DNA from: Paraburkholderia sp. ZP32-5
Lineage (GTDB): Bacteria > Pseudomonadota > Gammaproteobacteria > Burkholderiales > Burkholderiaceae
Direction of reading: 5' to 3'
DNA length: 64,000 bases
Assembly: GCF_021390495.1 (NCBI RefSeq)
Contig: NZ_JAJEJP010000002.1
Coordinates: 1,488,001 to 1,552,000 of the forward strand
Shown here: positions 37,596 through 48,718 of the stretch, one piece after another
How the letters are laid out: every line of letters starts with the position of its first letter
How positions within the stretch are numbered: position 1 is the stretch's first letter
Notes under the pieces: model-generated
The model's database searches: none
What the model saw: only the letters and a program-made list of their open reading frames with translations
Told to the model about the DNA's origin: nothing
Translations under genes and position numbers: made by a program

Positions 37596-38249
37596 ATGGA
37601 CTTTCTGCTTCCGCTGCTACCGTTCGCGTGGCGCTTCATCGAAGCGATGGGCGTCACGATTGAGCTGACCGCGCTGTCGTTCGCGATGGCCTTCGTGCTC
37701 GGCATCGCGCTGACCGTGATGGCCGTCGGCCCGCTCGCGCCGTTGCGCTGGTTCGCCGCGACGTATGTCGAGATCATGCGCATGACGCCGCTGCTTGCGT
37801 TGCTGCTGCTGTTCGTGTTCGGCTTGCCGAAGCTCGGCTTCATGTATTCGCTGACCACGTCGTCGGTGCTCGTGCTCGGTTTCTACACCGGCGCGTGGGT
37901 CGCGGAAGTGCTGAAGGCCGGCGTCAACGCGGTGCCGGCCGGCCAGGTCGAAGCGGCGCGCAGCATCGGGATGCGCTTTGACCAGGTGCTGTCGAACGTA
38001 GTGATTCCGCAGGCGATGCGCACGGTGATTCCGCCGCTCGGCAACCTGTTCGTCAATCAGATCAAGGCGTCGTCGATCGCGGCGGCAATCGGCGTGTTCG
38101 ACATCACCTATACGGCGCAGCGTATCAACTTCGAAACCGCGCAGGCGGTGCCGACTTTCGCCGCCGCGATGGTCGCGTATATGGCGCTGACGATTCCGCT
38201 CGGTCTGTTGATGCGGCGGGTCGAACAGAAAATGGCGGTGGCGCGATGA
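37596..38249 (+). CDS. Amino-acid ABC transporter permease (first)
   Basis: A 217-residue inner-membrane permease of the HisM/GluC type with five hydrophobic segments. The family motif is GFYTGAWVAEVLKAGVNAVP and the EAA loop for ATPase contact is VEAARSIGMRFDQVLSNVVI. It starts 30 bases after the binding-protein stop and its own stop overlaps the next permease start as ATGA, indicating coupled translation. It forms a heterodimeric pore with the second permease. Confidence 0.93.
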   Translation: MDFLLPLLPFAWRFIEAMGVTIELTALSFAMAFVLGIALTVMAVGPLAPLRWFAATYVEIMRMTPLLALLLLFVFGLPKLGFMYSLTTSSVLVLGFYTGAWVAEVLKAGVNAVPAGQVEAARSIGMRFDQVLSNVVIPQAMRTVIPPLGNLFVNQIKASSIAAAIGVFDITYTAQRINFETAQAVPTFAAAMVAYMALTIPLGLLMRRVEQKMAVAR

Positions 38250-39136
38250 ACCGCTCGCATACGCTTTACGAACCGCCGGGGCCGCTCGGACGCAAACGGC
38301 AGCGCGTCTTTTCGATCGTCAGCGCGTTGACCGTGTTCGGCCTGCTGATCGCGATCGGCAGGCGGCTCGAAACAACTGGGCAGTTCGACGCCGACAAGTG
38401 GGCGATCTTCCTGCATTGGGGCACCGTCAAGTTTCTGTTCGACGGGCTCGTGTCGACGATTACCGCGGCGGCCTGCGCGGCGCTCGCGGCCTTTGCGCTG
38501 GCGCTGCCGCTTGCGTTGTGGCGGCTGTCCGCGTGCGGCTGGGTCAGCCGGCTCGCCGGCGCGTACATCGAATTCTTCCGCGCGATTCCGCTACTGCTGC
38601 TGATTCTGTTCATGGTGATCGAGCTGCCCGCGCTCGGCTTCGACTGGCCGGCGCTCGGTTTTCTGGTGTTCGCGATGGCGCTGCATCATTCGGCACTGAC
38701 GGCCGAGGTGGTGCGCGCGGGCATCCTGTCGCTACCGCGCGGCCAGCACGACGCGGCGCGTGCGCTCGGCATGCGGCCATCGCAGGCGATGCTGTATGTG
38801 GTGCTGCCGCAGGCGCTGCGCAGCATGCTGCCGGCGCTGATCAGCTCGGTGCTCGCGATCGTGCAGGACACGTCGCTCGGTTATGTGATCCCGTACGACG
38901 AGCTGCTGCATCGCTCGCAGGACGTGTCGAGCTATGCGCCGCAGTCGCTGCTGCAGGCGGCGTTTATCGTCACGATGATGTATGGGGTGGTGAGCGCGGC
39001 GCTGTTGTATCTGAAGCGCCGGGTGGTGAAGCGGCAGGCGCGGGGCACGGCGAAGCGTGTGGGGGCCGGAGAAGCGGCCGCGGATATCGCGGAAGATGTA
39101 CCGGATGCGATTGCCGGAGTCGTTCCGCGCAAGTAA
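38246..39136 (+). CDS. Amino-acid ABC transporter permease (second)
   Basis: A 296-residue GluD-type permease with five to six hydrophobic segments. AYIEFFRAIPLLLLILFMV is the conserved family motif, ALHHSALTAEVVRAGILSLP precedes the EAA loop DAARALGMRPSQAMLYVVLP. The C-terminal 35 residues are hydrophilic (KRRVVKRQARGTAKRVGAGE), longer than in most relatives. Starts at the overlapping ATGA. Last gene of the asparaginase-importer operon. Confidence 0.93.
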   Translation: MNRSHTLYEPPGPLGRKRQRVFSIVSALTVFGLLIAIGRRLETTGQFDADKWAIFLHWGTVKFLFDGLVSTITAAACAALAAFALALPLALWRLSACGWVSRLAGAYIEFFRAIPLLLLILFMVIELPALGFDWPALGFLVFAMALHHSALTAEVVRAGILSLPRGQHDAARALGMRPSQAMLYVVLPQALRSMLPALISSVLAIVQDTSLGYVIPYDELLHRSQDVSSYAPQSLLQAAFIVTMMYGVVSAALLYLKRRVVKRQARGTAKRVGAGEAAADIAEDVPDAIAGVVPRK

Positions 39137-39189
39137 TGGCTATGCGGGTGCCCGCTACAGCGTGCCGAGTCCTGGATTACTAAAGCACA

Positions 39190-39492
39190 ATGAAAAGAAC
39201 CGCCATACGGATTCTGATCGTTGTAATCTTCATTGCGATACCCGTGATGAGCGGCTGGCAACTGACCTCTGTCATCGAGATGTTGCCTTTCAATATGCCG
39301 GCACCGGTCGAGATGCTTATTCGCCTCTGTTTGTCGGTAACAGGAAATGGCGACCTGGAGAATCCCGACGATATGGAAGTATTTGCGCTGCTTTTCTACT
39401 GGATACTGTCCGCGCTGCTGATTAGCGTGCTTCTGTGCGCGAGTGCTCGCCGGCTGCACCCGCTTCACATCAGAAAAAATTCACAAATTTGA
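39190..39492 (+). CDS. Small two-TM hypothetical membrane protein
   Basis: A 100-residue protein that I do not recognise. It has an N-terminal hydrophobic stretch (IRILIVVIFIAIPVMSG, about residues 7-23) that could be a signal anchor, an acidic middle (GDLENPDDMEVF), and a second hydrophobic segment (LLFYWILSALLISVLLC, about 68-84), then a basic tail. The Shine-Dalgarno sequence is weak and base composition is less GC-rich than in the neighbours. It stands alone between the ABC importer and the efflux operon. Protein-like residue pattern and topology make it a plausible gene; function unknown. Confidence 0.55.
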   Translation: MKRTAIRILIVVIFIAIPVMSGWQLTSVIEMLPFNMPAPVEMLIRLCLSVTGNGDLENPDDMEVFALLFYWILSALLISVLLCASARRLHPLHIRKNSQI

Positions 39493-39729
39493 TTTAAGGC
39501 CGTGTTTTGCGCGATACCTCGACTATTACGCGGCTTGCGCCTGTGCTTGCGTTTATTCCACCCGCAACGGCCAAGAACGAATTGACAAGCCTGCCAGACA
39601 CGGTACGATCAACGGAAATCTTTTCTGGCTATTATTACGCCGTCCATTCAATTTTCATTCAGACCGCAAACCGAAAAACCGTAGACGATCTCACACGCAA
39701 TTAAGAGTGCCTTGACCAAGGAGTTTCTC

Positions 39730-40995
39730 TTGCTCTGCTCCGCATCCCGCCTGCGTAGTCGTGCCGTATTGCTTCTGATCACTGGTTTGCCGCTTCTCGT
39801 CGCCGCCTGTCACGACCGGCAGGAGACTCCCACCGTGGCATCGATGCCGCCGGTTCCCGTACTGGTCGAAACGGTCTCCACCACGGCCGTGCCCGATGTG
39901 GTCGAATTGCCGGGCCGTATCGAGGCCGTGCGTAGCGCGGAGATTCGCGCGCGCGTCGACGGCATCGTCGAGCGCACGCTGTATCAGGAAGGCACCGACC
40001 TGCCCGCCAACGCCCCGCTATTCCAGATCGACGCCAGCGACTATCGCGCGCAATTGCAGCAGGCGCAGGCCGCGCTCGCGCGCGCGACCGCGGTGCGCGA
40101 CAACGCGGCCTCGGTCGTCGAGCGCTTCAAACCGCTGGTCGGCCGCCACGCGGTCAGCGCGCAGGAATACGACGCCGCGCTCGCGACGATGCAGCAGGCC
40201 CAGGCCAATGTTGCCGATGCGCACGCCGCCGTGTCGCTCGCGCAGTTGCGGCTCGATCGCTGCATCGTGCGCACGCCGATCGCCGGCCGCGCGGGCCGCG
40301 CGCTCGTCACCGAAGGCGCGCTGGTCAGCGCCGGCGCCGCCACGCTGCTCACGCAGGTCAATCAGCTGACGCCGATCAACGCGGTGTTCACGCAGTCGAA
40401 CACCGCGATGCTCGATGTCGAACAGCAGATCCAGTCGGGTACGCGCAAGCCGACCAGCATGAAGCACGTCGAGGTTCAGCTGATTCTCTCTAACGGTCAG
40501 GTCTATAACGAGCGCGGCTTTCTCGATTTCGCGGACCTCGTCGTCGATCCGTCCACCGGTACGCAAACAGTGCGGGCGCAATTCGCAAATCCGGACCGCA
40601 CGCTGCTGCCGGGACAGTTCGTGCGCGGGCGCATCATCGCGGCCGGCAATCTGCAAGGTATCCGTATTCCGGAGCGCGCCGTGCAGCTCGATAACGGCGT
40701 GGCGAGCGTCGCGCTGGTCGCCGACGACGGCACCGTGGTCCACCGCAATATCGATCTCGGCGAGCAAGGCGAAGGACGTTGGACCGTGCGCGATGGCCTG
40801 AAGGCCGGCGAGCGCGTGATCGTCGATGGCTGGCAGAAGGTGCAGCCCGGTCAGCGGGTCGACGCGCGGCCAGCGCCTGAAGGGGCGACTGCGGGAGCAT
40901 CCGCGGAGTCACCTGCAGGCGCATCCGCTGCACCGGCCGCGCCGTCGCAGTCCGCCGCGGCGCAAAGCCCGGCCCCGGCTTCGGCCGCCCGCTGA
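39730..40995 (+). CDS. RND efflux periplasmic adaptor (MexA/AcrA type)
   Basis: A 421-residue membrane-fusion lipoprotein that bridges the inner-membrane pump and the outer-membrane channel. A lipobox LPLLVAAC puts the acylated cysteine at residue 27. The barrel-sandwich half-motifs (LPGRIEAVRSAEIRARVDG, DRCIVRTPIAGRAGRALV) flank a helical hairpin (about 95-165), and the C-terminal tail is rich in Ala/Pro. The start is decided by the ribosome site: AAGGAG at 39718-39723 lies 6 bases before the TTG at 39730, whereas an in-frame TTG at 39712 has none. First gene of a three-gene efflux operon; the pump gene follows after 11 bases. No TetR- or MarR-type regulator is adjacent. Confidence 0.93.
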   Translation: MLCSASRLRSRAVLLLITGLPLLVAACHDRQETPTVASMPPVPVLVETVSTTAVPDVVELPGRIEAVRSAEIRARVDGIVERTLYQEGTDLPANAPLFQIDASDYRAQLQQAQAALARATAVRDNAASVVERFKPLVGRHAVSAQEYDAALATMQQAQANVADAHAAVSLAQLRLDRCIVRTPIAGRAGRALVTEGALVSAGAATLLTQVNQLTPINAVFTQSNTAMLDVEQQIQSGTRKPTSMKHVEVQLILSNGQVYNERGFLDFADLVVDPSTGTQTVRAQFANPDRTLLPGQFVRGRIIAAGNLQGIRIPERAVQLDNGVASVALVADDGTVVHRNIDLGEQGEGRWTVRDGLKAGERVIVDGWQKVQPGQRVDARPAPEGATAGASAESPAGASAAPAAPSQSAAAQSPAPASAAR

Positions 40996-41006
40996 CAGGC
41001 TCGCCG

Positions 41007-44000
41007 ATGAATCGCTTTTTCGTCGCCCGTCCGGTCTTTGCGTGGGTCATCGCCCTCTTCACGGTGCTGTTCGGCGCGATCGCGGTCGCGCTGCTGCCGG
41101 TCGAACAGTATCCCGATGTCGCGCCGCCGTCGCTCAGTATCACCGCGGCCTTTAGCGGCGCCGACGCGCGCACGCTGGAGCGCACCGTCACGTCGATCAT
41201 CGAAGACGAGATGAACGGCATCGAGAATTTTCTGTACATGTCGTCGGTGAGCCGCTCGAACGGCACGATGCAGATCACCGTGGTGCTGAAGCCCGGCACC
41301 AATCTCGACATCGCGCGCACCCAGGTGCAGGACCGCCTGAGCCGCGTCGAACCGCGCCTGCCGCTCGAAGTGCGGCAGATCGGCGTGCGCGTGACGAAGG
41401 CATCGTCCGGCTTTCTGATGCTGCTCGCGCTGCAGGCGACCGACGGCACCACCAACGCGGTCGCGATGGGCAACTTCGCGTCCAACAATATCGTCAACGA
41501 GTTGCGCCGGATCGACGGCGTCGGCGACGTGCAACTGTTCGGCTCGTCGTACGCGATGCGGATCTGGCTCGACCCGCGCAAGCTCGCGGGCTTCGGGCTG
41601 TCGGCGAGCGAGGTGTTGCAGGCGGTGCAGGAGCAGAACAGCCAGACCGCCGGTGGCGGCCTCGGCGACCAGCCGATTGCGCCGGGCTCCGAATTCACCG
41701 CGCAGATCGTCACGCAAAGCCGCTTCTCGACCCCGGAGCAGTTCCGAGAAATCATCGTGCGCGCGAATCCGGACGGCTCGACCGTGCGCCTCGGCGATGT
41801 CGCGCGCGTCGAACTCGGCAACGACAGCTACGGCAACCGGCTCACCGTCAACGGCAAGGCATCGGCCGGTATCGCGATCCAACTCGCGAGCGGCGCGAAC
41901 GCGCTCGCGGTTGCCAGCGCGGTGCGCCAGCGCATGACCGAATTGCAACCGACCTTCCCGCGCGGTGTCACGTGGACCGTGCCGTTCGACACCACGCCGT
42001 TCATCACGACGTCGGTGCACGGCGTGATCCAGACGATGATCGAGGCGTTGCTGCTCGTCACGGTCGTCGTGTTCCTGTTCCTTCAGGACTGGCGCGCGAC
42101 GGTGATCCCCACCATCGTCGTGCCGATCGCGCTGATCGGCACCTGCGCGGGGCTCTATCTGTTCGGGCTATCGATCAACATCCTGTCGCTGTTCGGCATG
42201 GTGGTCGCGATCGGTATCCTCAACGACGACGCGATCGTCGTGGTGGAGAACGTCGCGCGGATCATGCGCGAGGAAGGACTCAGCGCGCCGCGCGCGACCG
42301 TCAAGGCGGTCGGCCAGATTGCCGGCGCGGCGATCGCGAGTACGCTGGTGCTGGTCGCGGTGTTCATTCCGATGGCGTTCTTCCCCGGCTCGACGGGCGG
42401 TATCTACCGGCAGTTCTCGGTCACGCTGGCGGTATCGATCCTGCTGTCGACGCTGCTTGCGCTGACGCTCGGCGCGGCCTTGTGCGCGACGATGCTCAAA
42501 AGCGAAAGCGCCGAGCGCAAACAACCTCGGAATGCGGCGTCGCGTCTGATGCATCGCGTGTTCGACGGTTTCAACAACGGGCTCAACGCGGGCACCACGC
42601 GTTATATCGGCGGCGTCGATGCGATGCTGCGCTCGCCGCTGCGCTGGCTGCTCGCGTTCGCCGCGGCCTGCGCGATCACGGTGTTTTTCTTCATGCGTCT
42701 GCCGAGCGGCTTTCTGCCGACCGAGGACCAGGGGCATATCTTCATCACGTATACCGGCGCGCCCGGTTCGACGGACCAACGCACGCAACATGCGATCGAT
42801 CAGGTCGAAGCGTTCTTACGGCAGCAGCCGCAGGTGCGCAATGTGGCGTCGGTCACCGGCTTCAGCTTCTTTGGCCAGGGACAATCGGCGGCGCTGTCGT
42901 TCGTCGATCTGAAGCCGTGGAACGAACGGCCCGGTGAGGCGAATTCGGCGAGCGCGCTGGTGCGCCGCGCGAATGCCGCCTTCCGGCAGATTCCCGAAGC
43001 GTTTATTTTTGCGCTCGATCCGCCGGCGATTCCATCGCTCGGCAACGCGACCGGCTTCACGATGAAGATCCAGGATCGCAGCGGCGTCGGTGGCGAAGCG
43101 CTACAACAGGCCGCGCGCCGCATGATGATCGAGGCGTCGCAAAGTCCGGTGCTTGCGGGCGTGCGGGCTGAGGGCATGCCGGAGGCGCCGCAACTCTACG
43201 TAGAGATCGACCGCGTGAAGGCGCGCGCGCTGGGCTTGCAGATCGGCCAGGTGAATCAGGCGCTCGCGCTGACGTTCGGCTCGAACTATGTGAACGATTT
43301 CGTGTTCGAGGGCAACGTGCTGCGCGTATTGCTGCAAGCCGACGCCGAACAACGGATGCGAGCCGAGGACGTGACCTCGCTGCGGCTGCGCAACAACCGC
43401 GGCGAGATGGTGCCGTTCTCGGCATTCACGCGGGTACGCTGGATTTCCGGTCCGCAGCAGCTCGAACGCTATAACGGCTTTCCGTCCGCGACCTTGTCGG
43501 GCCAGGCGGCGCCCGGCCGTTCAAGCGGCGCGGCAATCGCGGAGATGGAGCGGATTGCGTCGCACGTGCTGACCGGCAACCTCACCTACGAATGGACCGG
43601 TACCGCGTTCGAGGAAAAGCAGGCAAGCGGCCAGATCGGTATGTTGCTTGGGCTTTCGCTGGTGGTCGTGTTCCTGCTGCTCGCCGCGCTGTATGAGAGC
43701 TGGGCGATTCCGGTCGCGGTGCTGCTGATCATTCCATTCGGCGTGATCGGCGCGGTGCTGCTGACGATGCTGCGTGGCCTGTCCGCCGACGTGTACTTCA
43801 ACATCGGCCTCGTGACGATCATCGGGCTTGCGGCAAAGAACGCGATCCTGATCGTTGAATTTGCAATCAAGGAAGAGTCCGAAGGCAAGGACGCGATCAC
43901 CGCCGCGAAGAACGGCGCGCAGCAACGCCTGCGCCCTATTCTGATGACCAGCGTAACCTTCGTGCTCGGCATGCTGCCGCTGGTGCTCGCCACCGGCGCG

Positions 44001-44204
44001 GGCGCGGCGAGCCGGCGCGCGGTCGGCACGGGCGTGATGGGCAGTATGCTGACCGCGACGCTGTTCGGGGTCTTCTTTACGCCGCTGTTCTATGTCGCCG
44101 CGCGCCGCTGGCTGAGCCGCAAGAAACGCAGCATCGATCTCGACGATCTGCCGCCGCTCGCTCCCGAAGCCGGCGAAACGGGCGGAGGACGGCACGATGC
44201 GTAA
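41007..44204 (+). CDS. RND-family multidrug efflux pump (HAE1)
   Basis: A 1065-residue inner-membrane proton antiporter of the AcrB/MexB type: twelve TM segments and two large periplasmic loops. FFVARPVFAWVIALFTVLFG starts TM1. The proton-relay aspartates are in TM4, in the AIGILNDDAIVVVENVAR block, which has the usual paired D-D. The second-half relay region is IGLAAKNAILIVEFAIKE, with the conserved lysine. Length matches the family. It starts 11 bases after the adaptor stop and overlaps the outer-membrane channel gene by 8 bases. Substrates cannot be predicted; the loops match hydrophobic/amphiphilic efflux pumps rather than metal pumps. Confidence 0.96.
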   Translation: MNRFFVARPVFAWVIALFTVLFGAIAVALLPVEQYPDVAPPSLSITAAFSGADARTLERTVTSIIEDEMNGIENFLYMSSVSRSNGTMQITVVLKPGTNLDIARTQVQDRLSRVEPRLPLEVRQIGVRVTKASSGFLMLLALQATDGTTNAVAMGNFASNNIVNELRRIDGVGDVQLFGSSYAMRIWLDPRKLAGFGLSASEVLQAVQEQNSQTAGGGLGDQPIAPGSEFTAQIVTQSRFSTPEQFREIIVRANPDGSTVRLGDVARVELGNDSYGNRLTVNGKASAGIAIQLASGANALAVASAVRQRMTELQPTFPRGVTWTVPFDTTPFITTSVHGVIQTMIEALLLVTVVVFLFLQDWRATVIPTIVVPIALIGTCAGLYLFGLSINILSLFGMVVAIGILNDDAIVVVENVARIMREEGLSAPRATVKAVGQIAGAAIASTLVLVAVFIPMAFFPGSTGGIYRQFSVTLAVSILLSTLLALTLGAALCATMLKSESAERKQPRNAASRLMHRVFDGFNNGLNAGTTRYIGGVDAMLRSPLRWLLAFAAACAITVFFFMRLPSGFLPTEDQGHIFITYTGAPGSTDQRTQHAIDQVEAFLRQQPQVRNVASVTGFSFFGQGQSAALSFVDLKPWNERPGEANSASALVRRANAAFRQIPEAFIFALDPPAIPSLGNATGFTMKIQDRSGVGGEALQQAARRMMIEASQSPVLAGVRAEGMPEAPQLYVEIDRVKARALGLQIGQVNQALALTFGSNYVNDFVFEGNVLRVLLQADAEQRMRAEDVTSLRLRNNRGEMVPFSAFTRVRWISGPQQLERYNGFPSATLSGQAAPGRSSGAAIAEMERIASHVLTGNLTYEWTGTAFEEKQASGQIGMLLGLSLVVVFLLLAALYESWAIPVAVLLIIPFGVIGAVLLTMLRGLSADVYFNIGLVTIIGLAAKNAILIVEFAIKEESEGKDAITAAKNGAQQRLRPILMTSVTFVLGMLPLVLATGAGAASRRAVGTGVMGSMLTATLFGVFFTPLFYVAARRWLSRKKRSIDLDDLPPLAPEAGETGGGRHDA

Positions 44205-45690
44205 GCACCTGTTGATTCCGCTGCTCTGCTGTTCGCTCGCCGCGTGCAATTTCGCGCCGCCCTATCGTCAGCCCGAACTGCCGGTCGCCGATCACTTCGA
44301 TATGACCGAGGCCGGTAATCCGGCGGCCGCGTATCTCGCCAGCGAAATCGACTGGCAGACCTTCTTCGCCGATCCGCAACTGAAATTGCTGATCGAAACG
44401 GCGCTCGCGCACAACCGCGATCTTGCGGCGTCGATCGCGCGCATCGAACAGGCTCGCGCGTTCTATCGCATCCAGAACGCCGCGCGTTTTCCGCAGGTCA
44501 ATGTGAACGCTGGCGCGGCGCGCACCAAGGCGCCGCTCGGCTCGATCGATCCGGAATTCGACAACACCGATATCTCGGTTCAGTTCAACCAGTACAACGT
44601 ACAGGCCGCGGTGACGTCGTTCGAACTGGATTTCTGGGGCCGGGTGCGCAATACGAGCGAAGCCGCGCGGCGCCGCTATCTCGCGAGCGTCGACGCGCAG
44701 CGCGCCTTCCGTTTGTCGCTGATCGGTAATGTCGCGTCGAACTACTACGCGATCCGTTCGGGCGACGAAGGCATCGAACTCGCGCAGCGCACGCTGGAGA
44801 GCCGCCGCTATGCACTCGGCGTCGCGAAGGACCGGCTCGACGCGGGTGTTACGTCGATGGTCGATTACGAGCAGGCCGCGATTCTCGTCACGCAGGCGCA
44901 GACGCAGCTTGCCGAGTTGAAACGCACGACCGCGCAACAGCGCAATCTGCTGGAGGTGTTGATCGGCGGACCGGCCGACGAGTCGCTGCGGGACACGCTG
45001 CATCAGGCGCCGCCGATCGCCGACGCCGCGCAGTTCGGCGCGCTGGACCCCGGCCTGCCGTCCGCGTTGCTGATCAACCGGCCGGATATCCAGCAGGCCG
45101 AGCAGCAACTGCGCGCAGCGGATGCCGATATCGGCGCCGCGCGCGCGGACTTCTTTCCGCGCATCGCGCTGACGGGCAGCTTCGGTTATATCTCGCCGGA
45201 ACTCGGCGATCTGTTCGTGCCGGGCAAGCAGGCGTGGTCGGTTGGCGCGTTGGTTGGCATGCCGATTTTCGATGGCGGTCAGCGACTCGCGCAGCTTGCG
45301 CAGGCGCGCGCGCGGCGTGACGAACTGGTCGCCAGTTATCAAAGCACCGTGCAGAACGCGTTTCGTGAAGTGTCCGACGGCCTGGTCGCACGACAACGCT
45401 ACAAGGAGCAGATCACCGCGCAGGAACAGGCGGTCGAAGCGCAACGGCAGCTCGCCGAAACAGCCGAGCTGCGCTACGAAAACGGGATCTCGATCTATCT
45501 GGAAGTGGTGGACGCGCGGCGCAATCTGTTTGCCGCCGAGCAGCAACTGATCCAGTTGCGTGCGACGGCATTGCAGAACGGAGTATCGCTTTATCTCGCG
45601 CTAGGTGGCGGACCCGATGTGCCGGACGCGATGTCGCAGAAGACATCGCAAACTACGTCACAGGCAAACGGCGCGCACCCTTCGAATTAA
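44197..45690 (+). CDS. Outer-membrane efflux lipoprotein (OprM/NodT type)
   Basis: A 497-residue outer-membrane channel subunit. A lipoprotein signal is present (LLIPLLCCSLAAC, acylated Cys near residue 17), followed by NFAPPYRQPELPVADHF as in the family. Two internally repeated outer-membrane-efflux domains occur (AHNRDLAASIARIEQARAFY; INRPDIQQAEQQLRAADADI). It overlaps the pump gene by 8 bases, completing a tripartite system in one operon. A strong hairpin terminator follows the stop by 2 bases. Confidence 0.95.
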   Translation: MRKHLLIPLLCCSLAACNFAPPYRQPELPVADHFDMTEAGNPAAAYLASEIDWQTFFADPQLKLLIETALAHNRDLAASIARIEQARAFYRIQNAARFPQVNVNAGAARTKAPLGSIDPEFDNTDISVQFNQYNVQAAVTSFELDFWGRVRNTSEAARRRYLASVDAQRAFRLSLIGNVASNYYAIRSGDEGIELAQRTLESRRYALGVAKDRLDAGVTSMVDYEQAAILVTQAQTQLAELKRTTAQQRNLLEVLIGGPADESLRDTLHQAPPIADAAQFGALDPGLPSALLINRPDIQQAEQQLRAADADIGAARADFFPRIALTGSFGYISPELGDLFVPGKQAWSVGALVGMPIFDGGQRLAQLAQARARRDELVASYQSTVQNAFREVSDGLVARQRYKEQITAQEQAVEAQRQLAETAELRYENGISIYLEVVDARRNLFAAEQQLIQLRATALQNGVSLYLALGGGPDVPDAMSQKTSQTTSQANGAHPSN

Positions 45691-45692
45691 AA

Positions 45693-45718
45693 CGGGGCGC
45701 AACATTCGTTGCGCCCCG
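45693..45718. terminator. Bidirectional rho-independent terminator
   Basis: CGGGGCGCAAC (45693-45703) pairs perfectly with GTTGCGCCCCG (45708-45718) around a 4-base loop. It lies between the convergent efflux operon and protease gene and can serve both; the upstream AATTAAAA run gives a U-tract for the minus strand. Confidence 0.85.
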
Positions 45719-45754
45719 CTTGCCGCCGGCATTTACACCGGCGAGTTCGACTGA

Positions 45755-47173
45755 TCAACCGAGCGTCACGTCGACCGATGCCCGTTCGCCATCGCGCACC
45801 ACGGTGACGGACACACTGTCGTCGGCCTGAGCGATCATGCGGCGCAGTTGCTCGACGCCGTGAATCACCTTGCCGTCGACTGCCACGATGATGTCGCCGG
45901 GCTGGATACCTGCTTCGGCGGCCGGACCGGTGGCCTGCTGCACGACCACGCCGCCCGGCAGCGATGCTTCCTGCTGCTCGTCCTGGGTCAGCGGACGCAC
46001 CGCGACGCCGAGACGCGGACGGTTCTGCTGCTGCGGTTGTTCCTGCTGTTGCTCGCGCGGCGAGATCGATGCGACATCGGACGATTGCTGCGCGCCGACC
46101 GTGATCGACAGCTTGCGTTCGCCGCCATCGCGCCACACGCTGATCGTCGCTTCGCTGCCCGGCGCCAGTTGCGCGACCTGCCCGACCAGTTCCGTGGCGC
46201 TGTTGATGTGCTTGCCGTTCACGCCGACGATCACGTCGCCCTGACGCAAACCGGCTGCTTTTGCGGGGCCGTTCGGATCGACCGAACCGACCAGCGCGCC
46301 GTTTGCGGAGTCGAGGCCGAGTGCCTTCGCCTTGTCGGCGCTGACCGGTTGCACGCCCACGCCGATACGGCCGCGAGTCACATGGCCGGTGCGCACCAGT
46401 TGGTCTTTTACATGCATGGCTGCGTCGATAGGAATCGCGAACGACAGGCCCTGGAAGCCGCCGGTGCGCGAATAGATCATCGAGTTGATGCCGATCACTT
46501 CGCCGTTCAGATTGAACAGCGGGCCGCCGGAATTGCCGGGATTCACCGGCACGTCCGTCTGGATGAACGGGATCGGGCTATCGTCGGAAAACGAGCGCGA
46601 TTTCGCGCTGATGATGCCCGACGTCACCGTGCTGTCGAAGCCGTACGGCGAGCCGATTGCCACGACCCATTCACCCACTTTGCTGCTGTCGGGATTGCCG
46701 ATCTTCACGGTCGGCAGATTCGACGCGTCAATCTTTACCACCGCGACGTCGGTGGTCTTGTCCTTGCCGATCACGCGCGCGTGGAATTCGCGGCCGTCGG
46801 TGAGCTTGACGCTCACGCTGCTCGCGCCATCGACGACGTGATTGTTGGTCAGAATGTACCCGTCCTGACTGATGATGAAGCCCGAGCCGAGCGCTTCGCC
46901 GCCGCTCTTGCGCTGACCGTTTTCATCGACCGACGCGGCTTCTTTCACGCCGATATGCACGACCGCCGGACCATAGCGCGACACGATGCCGGAGAAGTCC
47001 GGCGCCGACGAACGCGTGCCGGTGATATCGGCTGTCGCGTGCAGCGCGGATACGGAACCTTGTGATTCGCTCACGGACGCATCGGCGGTGCGGTGGCTGA
47101 GCGCGTAAGCGCCGCCGATTGCGATGACAACGCAGGCGGCAGCGCTGCCGCGCCAATATTTTTTGATGGTCAT
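45755..47173 (-). CDS. DegP/HtrA-family periplasmic serine protease with two PDZ domains
   Basis: A 472-residue envelope protease/chaperone. An N-terminal hydrophobic segment (AAACVVIAIGGAYAL) is a signal peptide or anchor. The catalytic triad is H112 (LTNNHVVDG), D142 (KTTDVAVVK) and S215 (NPGNSGGPLF). PDZ1 covers about 265-355 (RGRIGVGVQPV, GSVDPNGPAKAAGL) and PDZ2 about 385-470 (RPRLGVAVRPL, GIQPGDIIVAVDGK), separated by a Gln/Glu-rich linker. The architecture matches DegP/DegQ/MucD. Upstream on the minus strand GAACTT (revcomp of 47261-47266 region) resembles a sigma-E -35 element, but no good -10 follows at the right distance, so envelope-stress control is only suggested. Convergent with the efflux operon. 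Confidence 0.95.
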   Translation of the reverse strand: MTIKKYWRGSAAACVVIAIGGAYALSHRTADASVSESQGSVSALHATADITGTRSSAPDFSGIVSRYGPAVVHIGVKEAASVDENGQRKSGGEALGSGFIISQDGYILTNNHVVDGASSVSVKLTDGREFHARVIGKDKTTDVAVVKIDASNLPTVKIGNPDSSKVGEWVVAIGSPYGFDSTVTSGIISAKSRSFSDDSPIPFIQTDVPVNPGNSGGPLFNLNGEVIGINSMIYSRTGGFQGLSFAIPIDAAMHVKDQLVRTGHVTRGRIGVGVQPVSADKAKALGLDSANGALVGSVDPNGPAKAAGLRQGDVIVGVNGKHINSATELVGQVAQLAPGSEATISVWRDGGERKLSITVGAQQSSDVASISPREQQQEQPQQQNRPRLGVAVRPLTQDEQQEASLPGGVVVQQATGPAAEAGIQPGDIIVAVDGKVIHGVEQLRRMIAQADDSVSVTVVRDGERASVDVTLG

Positions 47174-48630
<1,457 letters not shown>

Positions 48631-48718
48631 TTCGCGCCGGCCGCATCCGGCTGCACCGAGCGCACCCTGACCCCTGACGAAACCAACGGACCCAACGCGG
48701 ACAGCCCGCGCAAGCGCC

